Positions 1-8,438 of a DNA stretch of 64,000 bases are shown here, piece by piece. Source of the DNA: Nocardia vaccinii NBRC 15922 (GTDB lineage: Bacteria > Actinomycetota > Actinomycetes > Mycobacteriales > Mycobacteriaceae). The notes under the pieces are model-generated. The model was not told where the DNA came from. It saw only the letters and a program-made list of their open reading frames with translations, and made no database searches. The position numbers and the translations under genes were made by a program. How positions within the stretch are numbered: position 1 is the stretch's first letter; each line of letters begins with the position of its first letter. The stretch lies in the NCBI RefSeq assembly GCF_001613305.1, contig NZ_BDCC01000012.1, positions 470,589 through 534,588 on the forward strand, written 5' to 3'.

Positions 1-325
1 GCGGACTGCGCACGCCCGGGAACAGCCGCGACGGCCGCAGATTCACGTGATGGTCCAGCGCGAACCGGGTGTGCAGGAGTAGTCCGCGCTCCAGCAGTCC
101 GCTGGGCACCGACGGATCGCCGATCGCCCCGAGCAGGATCGCGTCGTGCTGCTTCAGCTCGGGCAGCACCGAATCCGGCAGCACCTCACCGGTCTCGTGG
201 TATCGCTTGGCGCCCAGGTCGTAGTGGGTCTTCTCGACACCCGGCACGACCACGTCGAGCACCTTGAGCGCCTCGGCGATGACCTCGGGACCGATACCGT
301 CACCGGGGATGACAGCCAGTTTCAT
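1..325 (-). CDS. leuB: 3-isopropylmalate dehydrogenase, N-terminal part (cut by window edge)
   Basis: This is the N-terminal 108 residues of the NAD-dependent decarboxylating dehydrogenase of leucine synthesis, which turns 3-isopropylmalate into 2-oxoisocaproate. The reading frame begins [15 protein letters not shown], the nucleotide-binding start typical of isocitrate/isopropylmalate dehydrogenases, and continues through an LGAIGDP segment to [10 protein letters not shown], where the window ends. The ATG at 325-323 follows a GGAGCG stretch at suitable distance. It lies downstream of serA on the same strand, separated by a strong terminator, so it probably has its own promoter. The leuB-serA order is as in mycobacteria. 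Confidence 0.95.
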   Translation of the reverse strand, partial: MKLAVIPGDGIGPEVIAEALKVLDVVVPGVEKTHYDLGAKRYHETGEVLPDSVLPELKQHDAILLGAIGDPSVPSGLLERGLLLHTRFALDHHVNLRPSRLFPGVRSP

Positions 326-833
326 ATGACAACGCTCCGTTCGTTCACGCTCGTGGCCCATACCGGATATGTGGCCGAATCAGCCGGTCCGGCCGAGCGG
401 GACGATCCCGGCGGCTGCCGCGGTACCGAGCCGATCGGCCATGCGATCACACGCGCCGATCGCAAGCATCGGTCACCTTATCCGTAGCCCGAATCGGTGC
501 CGTAACCAGGGCGAGCGGCTCTCAATCAGTGAGATTCGGACTCCTGCGACCGGATCCGCGCAGTCTCCTACCCGACGCATCTCCGGCCACCGGCACAGCG
601 TCCGATGATCACCACCGCCGAAGCCGCCGCACTTCTCGTCGTTTCCCGATCGGCTGCCCGCAGCCGGGTCACGCAGGTTCGTCTCATATCTGCGCGCCGG
701 AGTCGCGGCCACGCCTTCTCCGGCGCGTTCCGATCCCGCGGTGTCCGATTACCCGAACTCGTTCGGTACGCGAAAAACACTGTGCGCGAACCGATCCTGC
801 AGAGGATCGGTTCGCGCACAGGGTAAGCGGGAC
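326..833. other. Intergenic stretch between leuB and serA
   Basis: No convincing gene is seen. The stretch holds the serA terminator at its right end and presumably the leuB promoter at its left end. Short frames here, including one starting MITTAEAAALL at 605 that resembles an excisionase-type helix-turn-helix, become arginine-rich and run into the terminator, so I do not call them. Confidence 0.6.
767..820 (-). terminator. Intrinsic terminator of serA
   Basis: A perfect 17-bp stem (781-797 with 804-820, six-base loop) begins 13 bases past the serA stop. On the minus strand it is followed by GTGTTTTTC, a short U-rich run. This is a textbook factor-independent terminator. Confidence 0.9.
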
Positions 834-2432
834 TCAGCTCAGGTCGACCTGGACGACCTTGGTCGCGCCGACGGCCTGCGCGATGGAGGCCTGCACGTCG
901 GCGGGAACCTCGGTGTTCACCCGCAGGACCACCGTCGCGCCCTCCTTGTCGATGTCCTGGCTCAGCTGGGCGGCCTGGATGTCGATTTCGGCCTCGCCCA
1001 GGGCGGTGCCGATCCGGCCCAGCGCGCCGGGCCGGTCCTCGTAGTTCAGCACCGCGAGATTCAGGCCCTCGGCGCGCATATCGTAGTTGCGGCCGTTGAT
1101 GTTGACGATCTTCTGCACCAGCTCCGGCTCGGTCAGCGTGCCGGAGACGTTCAGGGTGCGGCCGTCACCGAATACCGCGCGCATGTCCACCACACTGCGG
1201 TGCGAGGGGCTCTCGGTGGCGGTCGTGACGGTCGCCTCGATCCCCCGCTCCTTGGCCAGGGCCGGGGCGTTGACGAAGGTGACCGGATCCTCGATCAGCG
1301 CCGAGAAGATGCCGCGCAGCGCCGAAAGTTCCAGCACCGCGACGTCGTACGCGCTCAGCTCGCCGCGCGCCTGCACCTCCAGGCCGACCGGCAGCTCGTC
1401 GGCCAGCGCACCCAGCAGCACACCCTGCTTGCGCACGAGTTCCAGCCACGGTGCGACGAACTCGTCCACCGCGCCGCCGGTCACGTTCACCGCGCCGGGT
1501 ACGAATTCGCCTGCGAGAGCGAGCAGTACGGACTTGGCCACATCGGTGCCCGCGCGATCCTGCGCCTCGGAGGTGGACGCGCCCAGGTGCGGGGTGACCA
1601 CGACCTGCGGCAGGTCGAACAGCGGGCTGTCGGTGCAGGGCTCGGTCTCGTACACGTCGATGCCCGCGCCACGCACATGCCCCGACTTGATCGCGTCGGC
1701 GAGGGCCGCCTCGTCGATCAGCCCGCCACGAGCGGCGTTGACGATGATGACGCCCGGCTTGGTCAGCGCCAGCTTCTCCGCGGACAGCAGGCCCTTGGTC
1801 TCGGGGGTCTTGGGCAGGTGCACCGAGATCAGGTCGGCGCGGGCGAGCACCTCGTCCAGCTCGAGCAGTTCGATGCCCAGCTGCGCGGCGCGCGCGTGCG
1901 AGACGTAGGGGTCGTAGGCGACGATCTTGGTTTCGAACGCGGCCAGGCGCGCGGCGAACAACTGGCCGATGCGGCCGAGGCCGATCACGCCGACGGTCTT
2001 GCCGAAGATCTCGACGCCGTTGAACTTGCCGCGCTTCCAGGTGTGCTCGCGCAGGGTGGCGTCGGCGGCCGGGATCTGGCGCGCGGTGGACAGCAGCAGG
2101 GTGACCGCGTGCTCGGCGGCGGTGTGGATGTTGGAGGTCGGCGCGTTGACGACCATCACACCGCGCTCGGTGGCGGCCGGTACATCGACGTTGTCCAGGC
2201 CGACACCGGCCCGCGCGACGATCTTCAACCGCCGGCCGGCGTCGAGGACCTCGGCGTCGACCGTCGTGGCGGAGCGGACCAGCAGCGCGTCGGCCTCGGG
2301 CACCGCGGCCAGCAGAGCGGGCCGATCGGGCCCGTCGACCCAGCGCACCTCGACACCGTCGCCGAGCGCATCGACGGTCGACTGGGCGAGCTTGTCGGCG
2401 ATCAGAACAACAGGACGGCCATTTTGGCTCAC
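834..2432 (-). CDS. serA: D-3-phosphoglycerate dehydrogenase
   Basis: First step of serine synthesis: oxidation of 3-phosphoglycerate to 3-phosphohydroxypyruvate with NAD. The 532-residue protein matches the long mycobacterial type. It has a substrate/NAD domain with GVGLDNVD, the Rossmann motif GLGRIGQ near residue 150 and the catalytic segment TPHLGAST near 280, then an intervening domain, then a C-terminal ACT domain (NYEDRPGALGRIG) that usually mediates serine feedback. I chose the GTG at 2432 because AGGTG sits just upstream and the protein then starts like the mycobacterial enzyme. A longer frame to 2543 adds an atypical arginine-rich tail. Confidence 0.95.
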   Translation of the reverse strand: MSQNGRPVVLIADKLAQSTVDALGDGVEVRWVDGPDRPALLAAVPEADALLVRSATTVDAEVLDAGRRLKIVARAGVGLDNVDVPAATERGVMVVNAPTSNIHTAAEHAVTLLLSTARQIPAADATLREHTWKRGKFNGVEIFGKTVGVIGLGRIGQLFAARLAAFETKIVAYDPYVSHARAAQLGIELLELDEVLARADLISVHLPKTPETKGLLSAEKLALTKPGVIIVNAARGGLIDEAALADAIKSGHVRGAGIDVYETEPCTDSPLFDLPQVVVTPHLGASTSEAQDRAGTDVAKSVLLALAGEFVPGAVNVTGGAVDEFVAPWLELVRKQGVLLGALADELPVGLEVQARGELSAYDVAVLELSALRGIFSALIEDPVTFVNAPALAKERGIEATVTTATESPSHRSVVDMRAVFGDGRTLNVSGTLTEPELVQKIVNINGRNYDMRAEGLNLAVLNYEDRPGALGRIGTALGEAEIDIQAAQLSQDIDKEGATVVLRVNTEVPADVQASIAQAVGATKVVQVDLS

Positions 2433-2798
2433 AACTGCACCTCGCTGGCGCTCGGCTCCGTCGTACGCCATGGGCGCTGTATCAATGGTTCGCTCGCAAG
2501 CTCGCTCACTGGGGGCACTCCTGGGAAAGAGGGGGATCGGCATTTACCGGGGCCAAGCTTAATGGGCTCGTCTGCGCCGGGGAGTGCGGGTGGTCGGATC
2601 GCGCCGCACCTCCGCACCGGGGGTGACCTCGGTCTCACCGACACCGAGACGAGTACCTCCCCAGCATCGGATGCGGTCTCGCCCCGCGCCCCGGAAAACC
2701 ACATGACGCGTCCATGATCGGCTCTCGCGGATCACCGGTCACGCGTCCGCACCACAGCATCTCGCACTCGGATGCACGCGGAGGCGACGCCCTGCCTC
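2433..2798. other. Intergenic stretch upstream of serA
   Basis: About 365 bases between the serA start and the stop of the GHKL gene. Several frames are open on both strands, as expected in GC-rich DNA, but none has a family signature or a good ribosome binding site. It presumably holds the serA promoter, although I cannot point to a clear -35/-10 pair. Confidence 0.5.
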
Positions 2799-3950
2799 TC
2801 AACCCGCCTGTGCGCGCTCCTCCTCGAGTCCGCGCATCGCGTAGACCCGCTCGAGGAAGTCGCGGTGGGCACGCAGCGTGGAGTCGAGCAGTTCGCGCCA
2901 GGTGCGGCGGTCGATGCGGGCGTCGCTGTCCAGGGAGGAGAGCGAGGCGGGGCGGAGGCTGTCGATGTGGTCGACGATGAAGGTGCGCCGGCGTCGGGGG
3001 AACTGATCGCCGATGCGGGGATTCTCGGTCAGGAACGTATCCAGCGCGTAGAGGTAGTTGATCGCGCGTCGATGAGCGCGTGCAGCTTGTCCACCACCGC
3101 GACTCGCTCCCCCGCGATCTGCCCGAGGGAGTAGATCTCCGCCACGCGGGCGCGTTCGAACAGCGCCACGACGACGTCCGGGCGCGGATCGGAGTCCTCG
3201 GCGATCTGCTGCAAGGTATCGAGCAGACTGCGTTGCGGCCCGAGCGACAATGCCAGGCGCACAATGCTTTCCACATGTCCCGGATCCTCGAGCGCGGCGC
3301 GGTCCTTGTTGGCCACCAGGATTCGCGCGGCGGCGGTCGCCGATTCGCCAAACAGCTTGTCGCCCGGCGCGATCGCCTCCAGCTTCGGTGGTGCCGCGCT
3401 GCGGGGCGGCGATCCCGTCCAGCGGGCCGACCGACGGGTAGTAGTCGCTCTCGGTGTCGTGCACCATATCGTCCAGGTCCAGGATGATATGGGAGACAGG
3501 CCATCCGGCCTCGGTGCGATCCCGCTCGCCGCTGCCCGCGCTGATCACCTCGATGGTCCGGCAGATCCCGAAGGCGGCCAGCTTGCCGATTCCCTTGCGG
3601 CCCATGACCGGTCGGCTGCGTTCGCGCGAAAGATCCGAGCCCGTGCGGATTCTCCGGTCCGAACCGACCATCAGATAGTGCTCGTTGACCTCGTCGGCGG
3701 TCATGCCGTGGCCGTTGTCGGTCACGACGATCTCGTAGGGCGCCTCCTGCGCGCCGCGCGCGGTACCCGCGAGGGTCACTCCCCACGGCAACCACACCGC
3801 CACTTCACTGGTGTCGGCGTCGTAGGAATTGGCGATGAGTTCGGCCAGCACCGCCGAGACTCGGTCGTAGAGGCGGATTCCCAGCTTGTCGATGGCCAGC
3901 CGGCTGATCCGCATCGTGTACTTGTGGTCGGACCGCACATCTTCGTCCAT
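2799..3950 (-). pseudogene. GHKL-type ATPase protein with two compensating frameshifts
   Basis: The N-terminal part is a good GHKL (gyrase/Hsp90/histidine-kinase type) ATPase: an N box with ELIANSYDAD, a G1 box VTDNGHGM and GRKGIGKLAAFGI, as in large ATP-binding proteins found near restriction genes. The ATG at 3950 follows GGAAGG. From about 3410 the sensible frame moves to another phase (LEAIAPGDKLFGES, VANKDRAALEDPG, ERARVAEIYSLGQIAGERVAVVDK), and near 3070 it returns (INYLYALDTFLTENP) to the stop at 2799. The continuous 383-residue frame therefore carries a scrambled middle of about 110 residues. One extra base near 3410 and one missing base near 3070 would explain it. It is either a decayed gene or two sequencing errors. 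It also looks shorter than the usual family length. Function unknown. Confidence 0.65.
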
Positions 3951-4120
3951 GGTTCGGGCCTTCCGACGCCCGCGGGCAGCCGCTGTTCAGCCACCACCAC
4001 TGACACCATGCTGCGTGCCCCCGTTGACCAGGGGTTGAACGGTAAACGTCCAGGTCGTCACAAGGAGATTCCGGATTCGATGGTCCAGCCGGGGCGAAAG
4101 CGGCACCCGGAAACGCGAAA

Positions 4121-4147
4121 GGCCCCGCACCACGATGGTGCGGAGCC
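4121..4147 (-). terminator. Terminator of the first cold-shock gene
   Basis: A 12-bp stem with one mismatch (4121-4132 with 4136-4147) lies 15 bases past the stop at 4163. On the minus strand it is followed by CTTTCGCG. The U-run is short, so this is a probable terminator. Confidence 0.65.
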
Positions 4148-4162
4148 CTCAAGTCAGGTGAC

Positions 4163-4366
4163 TCAGATCACGCGAACGCCCTGGGCCTGCGGACCCTTCT
4201 GGCCCTGGCCGATCTCGAACTCCACGCGCTGACCCTCGTCGAGCGACCGGAAGCCGCTACCGGAAACAGCCGAGTAATGCACGAACACATCCGGACCACC
4301 GTCGTCCTGAGCGATGAACCCGAAGCCCTTCTCGCTGTTGAACCACTTCACTACGCCTTGCGCCAT
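4163..4366 (-). CDS. cspA: Cold-shock protein, CspA family
   Basis: A 67-residue single cold-shock domain, a five-stranded barrel binding single-stranded RNA and DNA that acts as an RNA chaperone. It shows [13 protein letters not shown] (RNP1, KGFGFI) and VFVHYSAV (RNP2) and ends [10 protein letters not shown], all canonical. AGAAGG precedes the ATG at 4366 at normal spacing. About 320 bases without a gene lie upstream, which would leave room for the long 5' untranslated region common in cold-shock mRNAs. A diverged relative is encoded at 4945-5154 on the same strand. Confidence 0.95.
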   Translation of the reverse strand: MAQGVVKWFNSEKGFGFIAQDDGGPDVFVHYSAVSGSGFRSLDEGQRVEFEIGQGQKGPQAQGVRVI

Positions 4367-4686
4367 TTCATACCTTCTGTAGACGAGCCAGGCCGGCCAA
4401 CGTCCGCCGAACCCGGTCTCGATGTTCCAGACTGCCAGCCCGGCGGCTGCCGCGCCACTGTGATTTCGCGGAACGGGCGTTTGCGGCCGGTATGCCAGCA
4501 GATCGGCCGGACCCCAGTTGAGCACCCGTTATGATACCGATATAGGTAAAACTGCCGACCGATCCGATCATTCCGTACCTCGCGTCACCAGACCTCGTCA
4601 TCGAATCGAAATAAGCGGCGGCCGGTCTCGGGCAATTACTGCCCGAGACCGGCCGCCGAGTCGATTCAACCGACCGTTGTGCGAGC
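4367..4686. other. Gap upstream of cspA with probable promoter and long leader
   Basis: Between the cspA start and the repeat-peptide gene there is no convincing coding frame. The right part holds the peptide gene's terminator. On the minus strand around 4530-4560 the DNA turns AT-rich, with TATCAT as a candidate -10. If that is the promoter, the cspA leader would be about 160 bases. This is inference from base composition only. Confidence 0.4.
4616..4658 (-). terminator. Strong hairpin terminator behind the 38-residue peptide gene
   Basis: A perfect 19-bp stem (4616-4634 with 4640-4658) around a five-base loop starts about 28 bases past the stop of the small gene at 4687. On the minus strand it is followed by CTTATTTCG. 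The hairpin is the main reason to believe the small frame upstream is a transcribed unit. Confidence 0.8.
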
Positions 4687-4803
4687 TCAGCCGCCGAAAG
4701 ACCCAGTCCACGGCGTGTTCAGGATCCCGTGGAACGCAGCGCTGCCGGTGCTGAACAGACCGTGCAGAGCGGCGGAACCGGTGTCGATGATAACGGGGAT
4801 CAT
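4687..4803 (-). CDS. 38-residue repeat peptide between two cold-shock genes
   Basis: I do not recognise this family. The frame starts at ATG 4803 behind AAAGGAAAG, an excellent ribosome binding site, and ends 28 bases before a perfect 19-bp terminator hairpin, so a compact gene is likely. The product begins MIPVIID and contains two head-to-tail copies of an 11-residue unit, DTGSAALHGLF then STGSAAFHGIL, followed by NTPWTGSFGG. The unit is small and amphipathic, and no charged residue follows the single Asp that opens it. There is no secretion signal or evident membrane span. It lies between two cold-shock genes on the same strand. A role in the membrane, in assembly or as a toxin-like peptide is possible but unsupported. 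Confidence 0.6.
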   Translation of the reverse strand: MIPVIIDTGSAALHGLFSTGSAAFHGILNTPWTGSFGG

Positions 4804-4944
4804 GGACTTTCCTTTCATTGTCGTCATCCGGCCGAACCGGCTTTCGACAGGCATATCGAGCACCTTGAAACACTCGTTAGCCAGAATTGCGGAAAGGTGA
4901 CCCGGACAACACGATTTCGGAACTGTGTGCCACGACACACACAA

Positions 4945-5154
4945 TCAGTTCTGTACGCTCCGGACGTTCCTGGCCTCGGGACCGGTCTTGGTATGCCGGA
5001 TTTCGAACACCACTCGCTGCCCCTCGACGAGCGACCGGAAGCCGGTGCCTTCCAGCTCGGTGTAGTCGACGAAGACATCGGGCCCGCCGTCGTCCTGACG
5101 GATGAACCCGAAGCCCTTCTTGGTGTCGAACCACTTGACCGTGCCCAGTGCCAT
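4945..5154 (-). CDS. Diverged cold-shock domain protein
   Basis: A 69-residue cold-shock domain protein with an intact RNP1 (KKGFGFI). In RNP2 the usual His is replaced by Asp ([10 protein letters not shown]), and the C-terminus is changed to ARNVRSVQN. Because the RNP2 histidine normally contacts nucleic acid, its ligand preference may differ from that of the neighbour at 4163-4366. The ATG at 5154 follows GAGAAGG. It is the last gene before the inositol operon on the same strand. About 140 bases separate it from the repeat-peptide gene, so they could be cotranscribed. Confidence 0.92.
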   Translation of the reverse strand: MALGTVKWFDTKKGFGFIRQDDGGPDVFVDYTELEGTGFRSLVEGQRVVFEIRHTKTGPEARNVRSVQN

Positions 5155-5250
5155 ATCACAACCTTCTCGCCGTCGAGCCAGCCGAACCATAGCGAGGCAA
5201 TCGACGGCAGTCCAGGCCGATTCGGCGCGTCGCGCACCGCGCCGTTCATC

Positions 5251-7092
5251 TCACGGCCGCAGATAACGCACCTGACGCGTCATCGCGGTCGCGTGAACCT
5301 CGTGGCCGGACAGCTGCTCCGGCACGCCGACCTGCCAGAACGCCCCGGATTCGGTCCATGCCGAGGGATGCGTGCGCACCACGACCACCGCGGGCCTCGA
5401 CTGCCGCACGGCCGCCTCACGAGCATGGGCATAGGCTTCGCGGAATTCGTCCACACCCGTGGCGGTGAAAACCACACACCCCAGCGAATGCGCGTGCGCG
5501 GCGAAATTCACCCGTGGCGGCGCGGGATGATTGGTGCGGCAGTCGCGGTACAGATTGTTGAAACCATTGCCGCCCTGCCCCTCCTGCAAACGGGCGATGA
5601 CCGCGTAACCGTCGTTGTCGCAGACGACCGCGACGAACCGATGACCGGCGAACGCCGCGGAGAACAGCTCGGAATTGAGCATCAGATACGAGCCGTCACC
5701 CAGCAGCGTGGTGACCAGCCCGTGCCGATGCGCCATGGCCGCACCCCACGCGCCCGCGAGTTCGTAACCCATGCAGGAGAATCCGTATTCGACGTCCATG
5801 GTGGGTTCACCGCCCTCGGCCCGCCAGCCGCCGACCAGCTCCCCCGGCAGCCCGCCGGACGAGGTCATCACGTAGTCGTCCGGTTCGCTCAGATCGTTGA
5901 CCGCGCCGACGATCTGGGCATAGGTCGGCGGTCCGGCAGCCGGTGCGCGCAGGGTGTCGATGTAGTCGTCCCATTCACCGCGTATCGCCGATGCACGAGT
6001 CGTCCACTCGCGAGCGACCCGCCAGCCGGACAGTTCCTGCTCCAGATCCTCCAGCGCCGCAGCGGCGTCCGCGACCACCGCGAGGGCGCCGTGTTTGACC
6101 GCGTCGAAGCGCGCGGCGTTGATCGTGATCATCCGCACGTCGGGCGCGAAGGCCGTCCACGACGCGGTCGTGAAGTCCTGCAGACGAGTTCCCACCGCGA
6201 GCACCAGATCTGCCTGCGCCGCAAGGGTATCGGCCGACGCCGATCCGGTGATGCCGAGCGGTCCGGCGTACAGCGGATGATCGTGTGCGACGAGAGTGCG
6301 CCCGGCGGTGGTCTCCGCGATCGGAATACCATGCCGCTCTGCCGTTTCCAGCGCCTGCGGTCCCGCGCCCGAATACCGCACGCCGCCACCGAGGATCAGC
6401 AGCGGCCGTTGCGCCGAGCGCAGCGCTCGCGCCGCCGCGGCAAGGGCGGCGCGATCGGGGCGTGGCCGGGCGACCGCGTGCACGACCGGTTCGAACAGCA
6501 GGTCCGGGAAGTCGAAGGTTTCGGCCTGCACATCCTGCGGCAGAGCGAGTGTCACCGGTCCGGCATCGGCGGGATCGGTGAGCACCCGCGCGACCTGCGG
6601 CAGCGTCGCGAGCAACTGCTCGGGTCGGGTGATGCGGTCGAAATAGCGGCTCACCGCGCGGAACGCGTCATTGGCGGTCACGGTCGGATCGCCGAAGTGC
6701 TCGACCTGTTGCAGGACCGGATCGGGCCCGCGACCGGTGAACACGTCCCCCGGAAGTAGCAGCAGCGGAAGCCGATTCGCGTGCGCGACGCCGGCCGCGG
6801 TCACCATGTTCAACGCGCCGGGCCCGATCGAGGAAGTGACCACGCCGACCTGCCGGCGGTGCACGGCCTTGGCCAGCCCCACCGCGGCCAGGGCCATCCC
6901 CTGTTCGGAATGCCCGCGCCAGACCGGGATCACGTCGCGGCGTTCCTCGAGCGCCGTGCCCAGGCCCAGGACGTTGCCGTGGCCGAAGATCGCGAACACC
7001 GCGGGGAACAGCGGCACCTCGCGCCCGTCCAGGGTCTGTGAGCGCTGGGCGATCAGCCAGGCCACCAATGCCTGCGCGGTCGTCAGTCGCAT
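5251..7092 (-). CDS. iolD: 3D-(3,5/4)-trihydroxycyclohexane-1,2-dione hydrolase
   Basis: The thiamine-diphosphate enzyme that opens the ring in myo-inositol breakdown, giving 5-deoxy-glucuronate. The 613-residue protein has the acetolactate-synthase-like architecture: an N-terminal domain with the activating glutamate segment GHSEQGMALAAVG, a central domain (LILGGGVRYSG), and a C-terminal cofactor-binding domain with GDGSYLMLNSEL followed by VCDNDGYAVI. The ATG at 7092 follows GAGGAGC. The longer open frame to 7251 has an unlikely tail. It is the last gene of the minus-strand iol operon, about 180 bases after iolB. Confidence 0.95.
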   Translation of the reverse strand: MRLTTAQALVAWLIAQRSQTLDGREVPLFPAVFAIFGHGNVLGLGTALEERRDVIPVWRGHSEQGMALAAVGLAKAVHRRQVGVVTSSIGPGALNMVTAAGVAHANRLPLLLLPGDVFTGRGPDPVLQQVEHFGDPTVTANDAFRAVSRYFDRITRPEQLLATLPQVARVLTDPADAGPVTLALPQDVQAETFDFPDLLFEPVVHAVARPRPDRAALAAAARALRSAQRPLLILGGGVRYSGAGPQALETAERHGIPIAETTAGRTLVAHDHPLYAGPLGITGSASADTLAAQADLVLAVGTRLQDFTTASWTAFAPDVRMITINAARFDAVKHGALAVVADAAAALEDLEQELSGWRVAREWTTRASAIRGEWDDYIDTLRAPAAGPPTYAQIVGAVNDLSEPDDYVMTSSGGLPGELVGGWRAEGGEPTMDVEYGFSCMGYELAGAWGAAMAHRHGLVTTLLGDGSYLMLNSELFSAAFAGHRFVAVVCDNDGYAVIARLQEGQGGNGFNNLYRDCRTNHPAPPRVNFAAHAHSLGCVVFTATGVDEFREAYAHAREAAVRQSRPAVVVVRTHPSAWTESGAFWQVGVPEQLSGHEVHATAMTRQVRYLRP

Positions 7093-7269
7093 CCGTTGCT
7101 CCTCGTCGTGCCGGTCGTACGGTTCATTTGCCACCGGTTTGTCCGCATCCCGGCCCGCGTTCGGCGAGTACCCATCGTGACCCGCTGCGTACCAACAAGT
7201 TTCCGGGCGGACCCGGAGACCGAACGGCCGATCCCGCCCGGATGCCGCCACGCCGAAGCGGCGGCCGGG

Positions 7270-8160
7270 TCAGCACACGCGTCCCCGATGGCCGGTGACC
7301 GGGCAGCGCGGGTCGGGCGCGGTCGAGATCCAGGTGTCACGGACCCAGCCGTGCGCCGGATCATCACAGAACGCCATGGAACGCTCGGGCGCCGGGCCCG
7401 CCAGGACGTTCAGGTAGTACATCGGATATCCCGGTGCGGCCACGCACGGCCCGTGATATCCGCGGGGTATGAGAAATACGTCCCCGTCGCGCACCGCGAC
7501 GTTCTCCTCCAGCTCGCCGTCGGTGGTGTAGGTGCGATGCATGCCGAACCCCTCCCGCGAGGGTGTGATCGCGTCCCGTCCGGCGATGCGGAAGTAGTAG
7601 ATCTCCTCGTTCACGACCTCGCACTCGCTCGCCTCATCGTGCTTGTGCGGTGGATAGGAGGACCAGTTGCCATCCGGTGTGATGAGTTCACAGGCATTCA
7701 GTTTGTCCGCATGCTCCCATGTCCCGGGTGTACCGAAATTCGTGACCTGCCGGGTGGCCCGGCCCGCGCCCCGGACCTCAACCGGCACATCTTCGGCCGC
7801 ACCGTATTTCGCGGACAGTCGCCGCTCACAGCGCGCCATCGGCAGCGCGATCTGCGCGCCGGTCCGCGAGACGAGCTCCACCTCGGCCTCGCGCGGGACA
7901 TATACGAAATCGGTGACGCGGGCGAAAACCGTCTTCCGGCCGGTCAACTCGAAGCTTTCGCCGTCCACCCGGACGGTGCAACCACCGCCGAGCGGAAGTA
8001 CGAACGCCTCGTATTCGCCGGTGTGTATCGTCCGCGGCGCACCAGCCGGCAGGCGCAGTACGCGCAGCCCGGCATAGGACCATCCCGCGTCCCGGGCGGT
8101 CAGCAGGACCGGATCGTCGCCGTCCGCCAGTGTGCCTGCGGGGCGGTGCAGCCGGCTCAT
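7270..8160 (-). CDS. iolB: 5-deoxy-glucuronate isomerase
   Basis: A cupin-type isomerase converting 5-deoxy-glucuronate to 2-deoxy-5-keto-gluconate in inositol catabolism. The 296-residue protein contains the family metal-site region SSYPPHKHDEA, then EEIYYFRI, and further down DGDVFLIPRGYHGP. The ATG at 8160 overlaps the TGA of the preceding short frame as ATGA, so translation may be coupled. Its first 15 residues (MSRLHRPAGTLADGD) resemble the start of that short frame (MSMLHGPAGTPSAGH). Confidence 0.95.
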   Translation of the reverse strand: MSRLHRPAGTLADGDDPVLLTARDAGWSYAGLRVLRLPAGAPRTIHTGEYEAFVLPLGGGCTVRVDGESFELTGRKTVFARVTDFVYVPREAEVELVSRTGAQIALPMARCERRLSAKYGAAEDVPVEVRGAGRATRQVTNFGTPGTWEHADKLNACELITPDGNWSSYPPHKHDEASECEVVNEEIYYFRIAGRDAITPSREGFGMHRTYTTDGELEENVAVRDGDVFLIPRGYHGPCVAAPGYPMYYLNVLAGPAPERSMAFCDDPAHGWVRDTWISTAPDPRCPVTGHRGRVC

Positions 8161-8438
8161 CGCGCAGCGCCCCTGTACTCGATATGAGACTGTCCGGCAG
8201 ACAGGCGCCGTCGAGTACGCCACCCCACGGCCTTGTCGGTCAGCGGGACGGGATCATAGCCACCTTCCGATGCCCCTGCGGAACAGGGAAATCGGCTCGC
8301 CGAACGCCTGCGCGCACCGCCGGACCGGTCGGTGACCGACGGTACTCCAGGACGAGCCGATCGCCCGACCTCGAGACTCAGCAGGTCGGAATCGTGTCCG
8401 GCGGAGGGTGTTCCGGCCGGTCCGTGCAGCATGCTCAT
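8157..8438 (-). CDS. Short IolB-like reading frame linked by ATGA overlaps at both ends
   Basis: A 93-codon frame fills the gap between the aldolase and iolB exactly. Its ATG (8438) overlaps the aldolase stop as ATGA, its TGA (8157) overlaps the iolB start as ATGA, and GGAGGCG precedes it. Residues 1-25 (MSMLHGPAGTPSAGHDSDLL) resemble the IolB N-terminus, and a later part (YDPVPLTDKAVGW) also resembles IolB residues DDPVLLTARDAGW. The rest is arginine-rich, with more A/T at third positions than the neighbours. A third frame (SGDRLVLEYRRSPTG) looks equally protein-like. I read it as a remnant of a duplicated iolB 5' end kept in frame for coupling. A real small protein is possible. Confidence 0.4.
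   Translation of the reverse strand: MSMLHGPAGTPSAGHDSDLLSLEVGRSARPGVPSVTDRSGGARRRSASRFPCSAGASEGGYDPVPLTDKAVGWRTRRRLSAGQSHIEYRGAAR

Noticed and set aside
605..826. Short frame starting MITTAEAAALL, excisionase-like
   Set aside because: Only the first dozen residues look like a helix-turn-helix. The rest is arginine/serine-rich and the frame runs into the serA terminator hairpin. No ribosome binding site was seen.
741..2717. Long plus-strand frame opposite serA (658 codons)
   Set aside because: It is the antisense shadow of serA in GC-rich DNA. Its translation is His/Asp/Gly-rich with no family motif.
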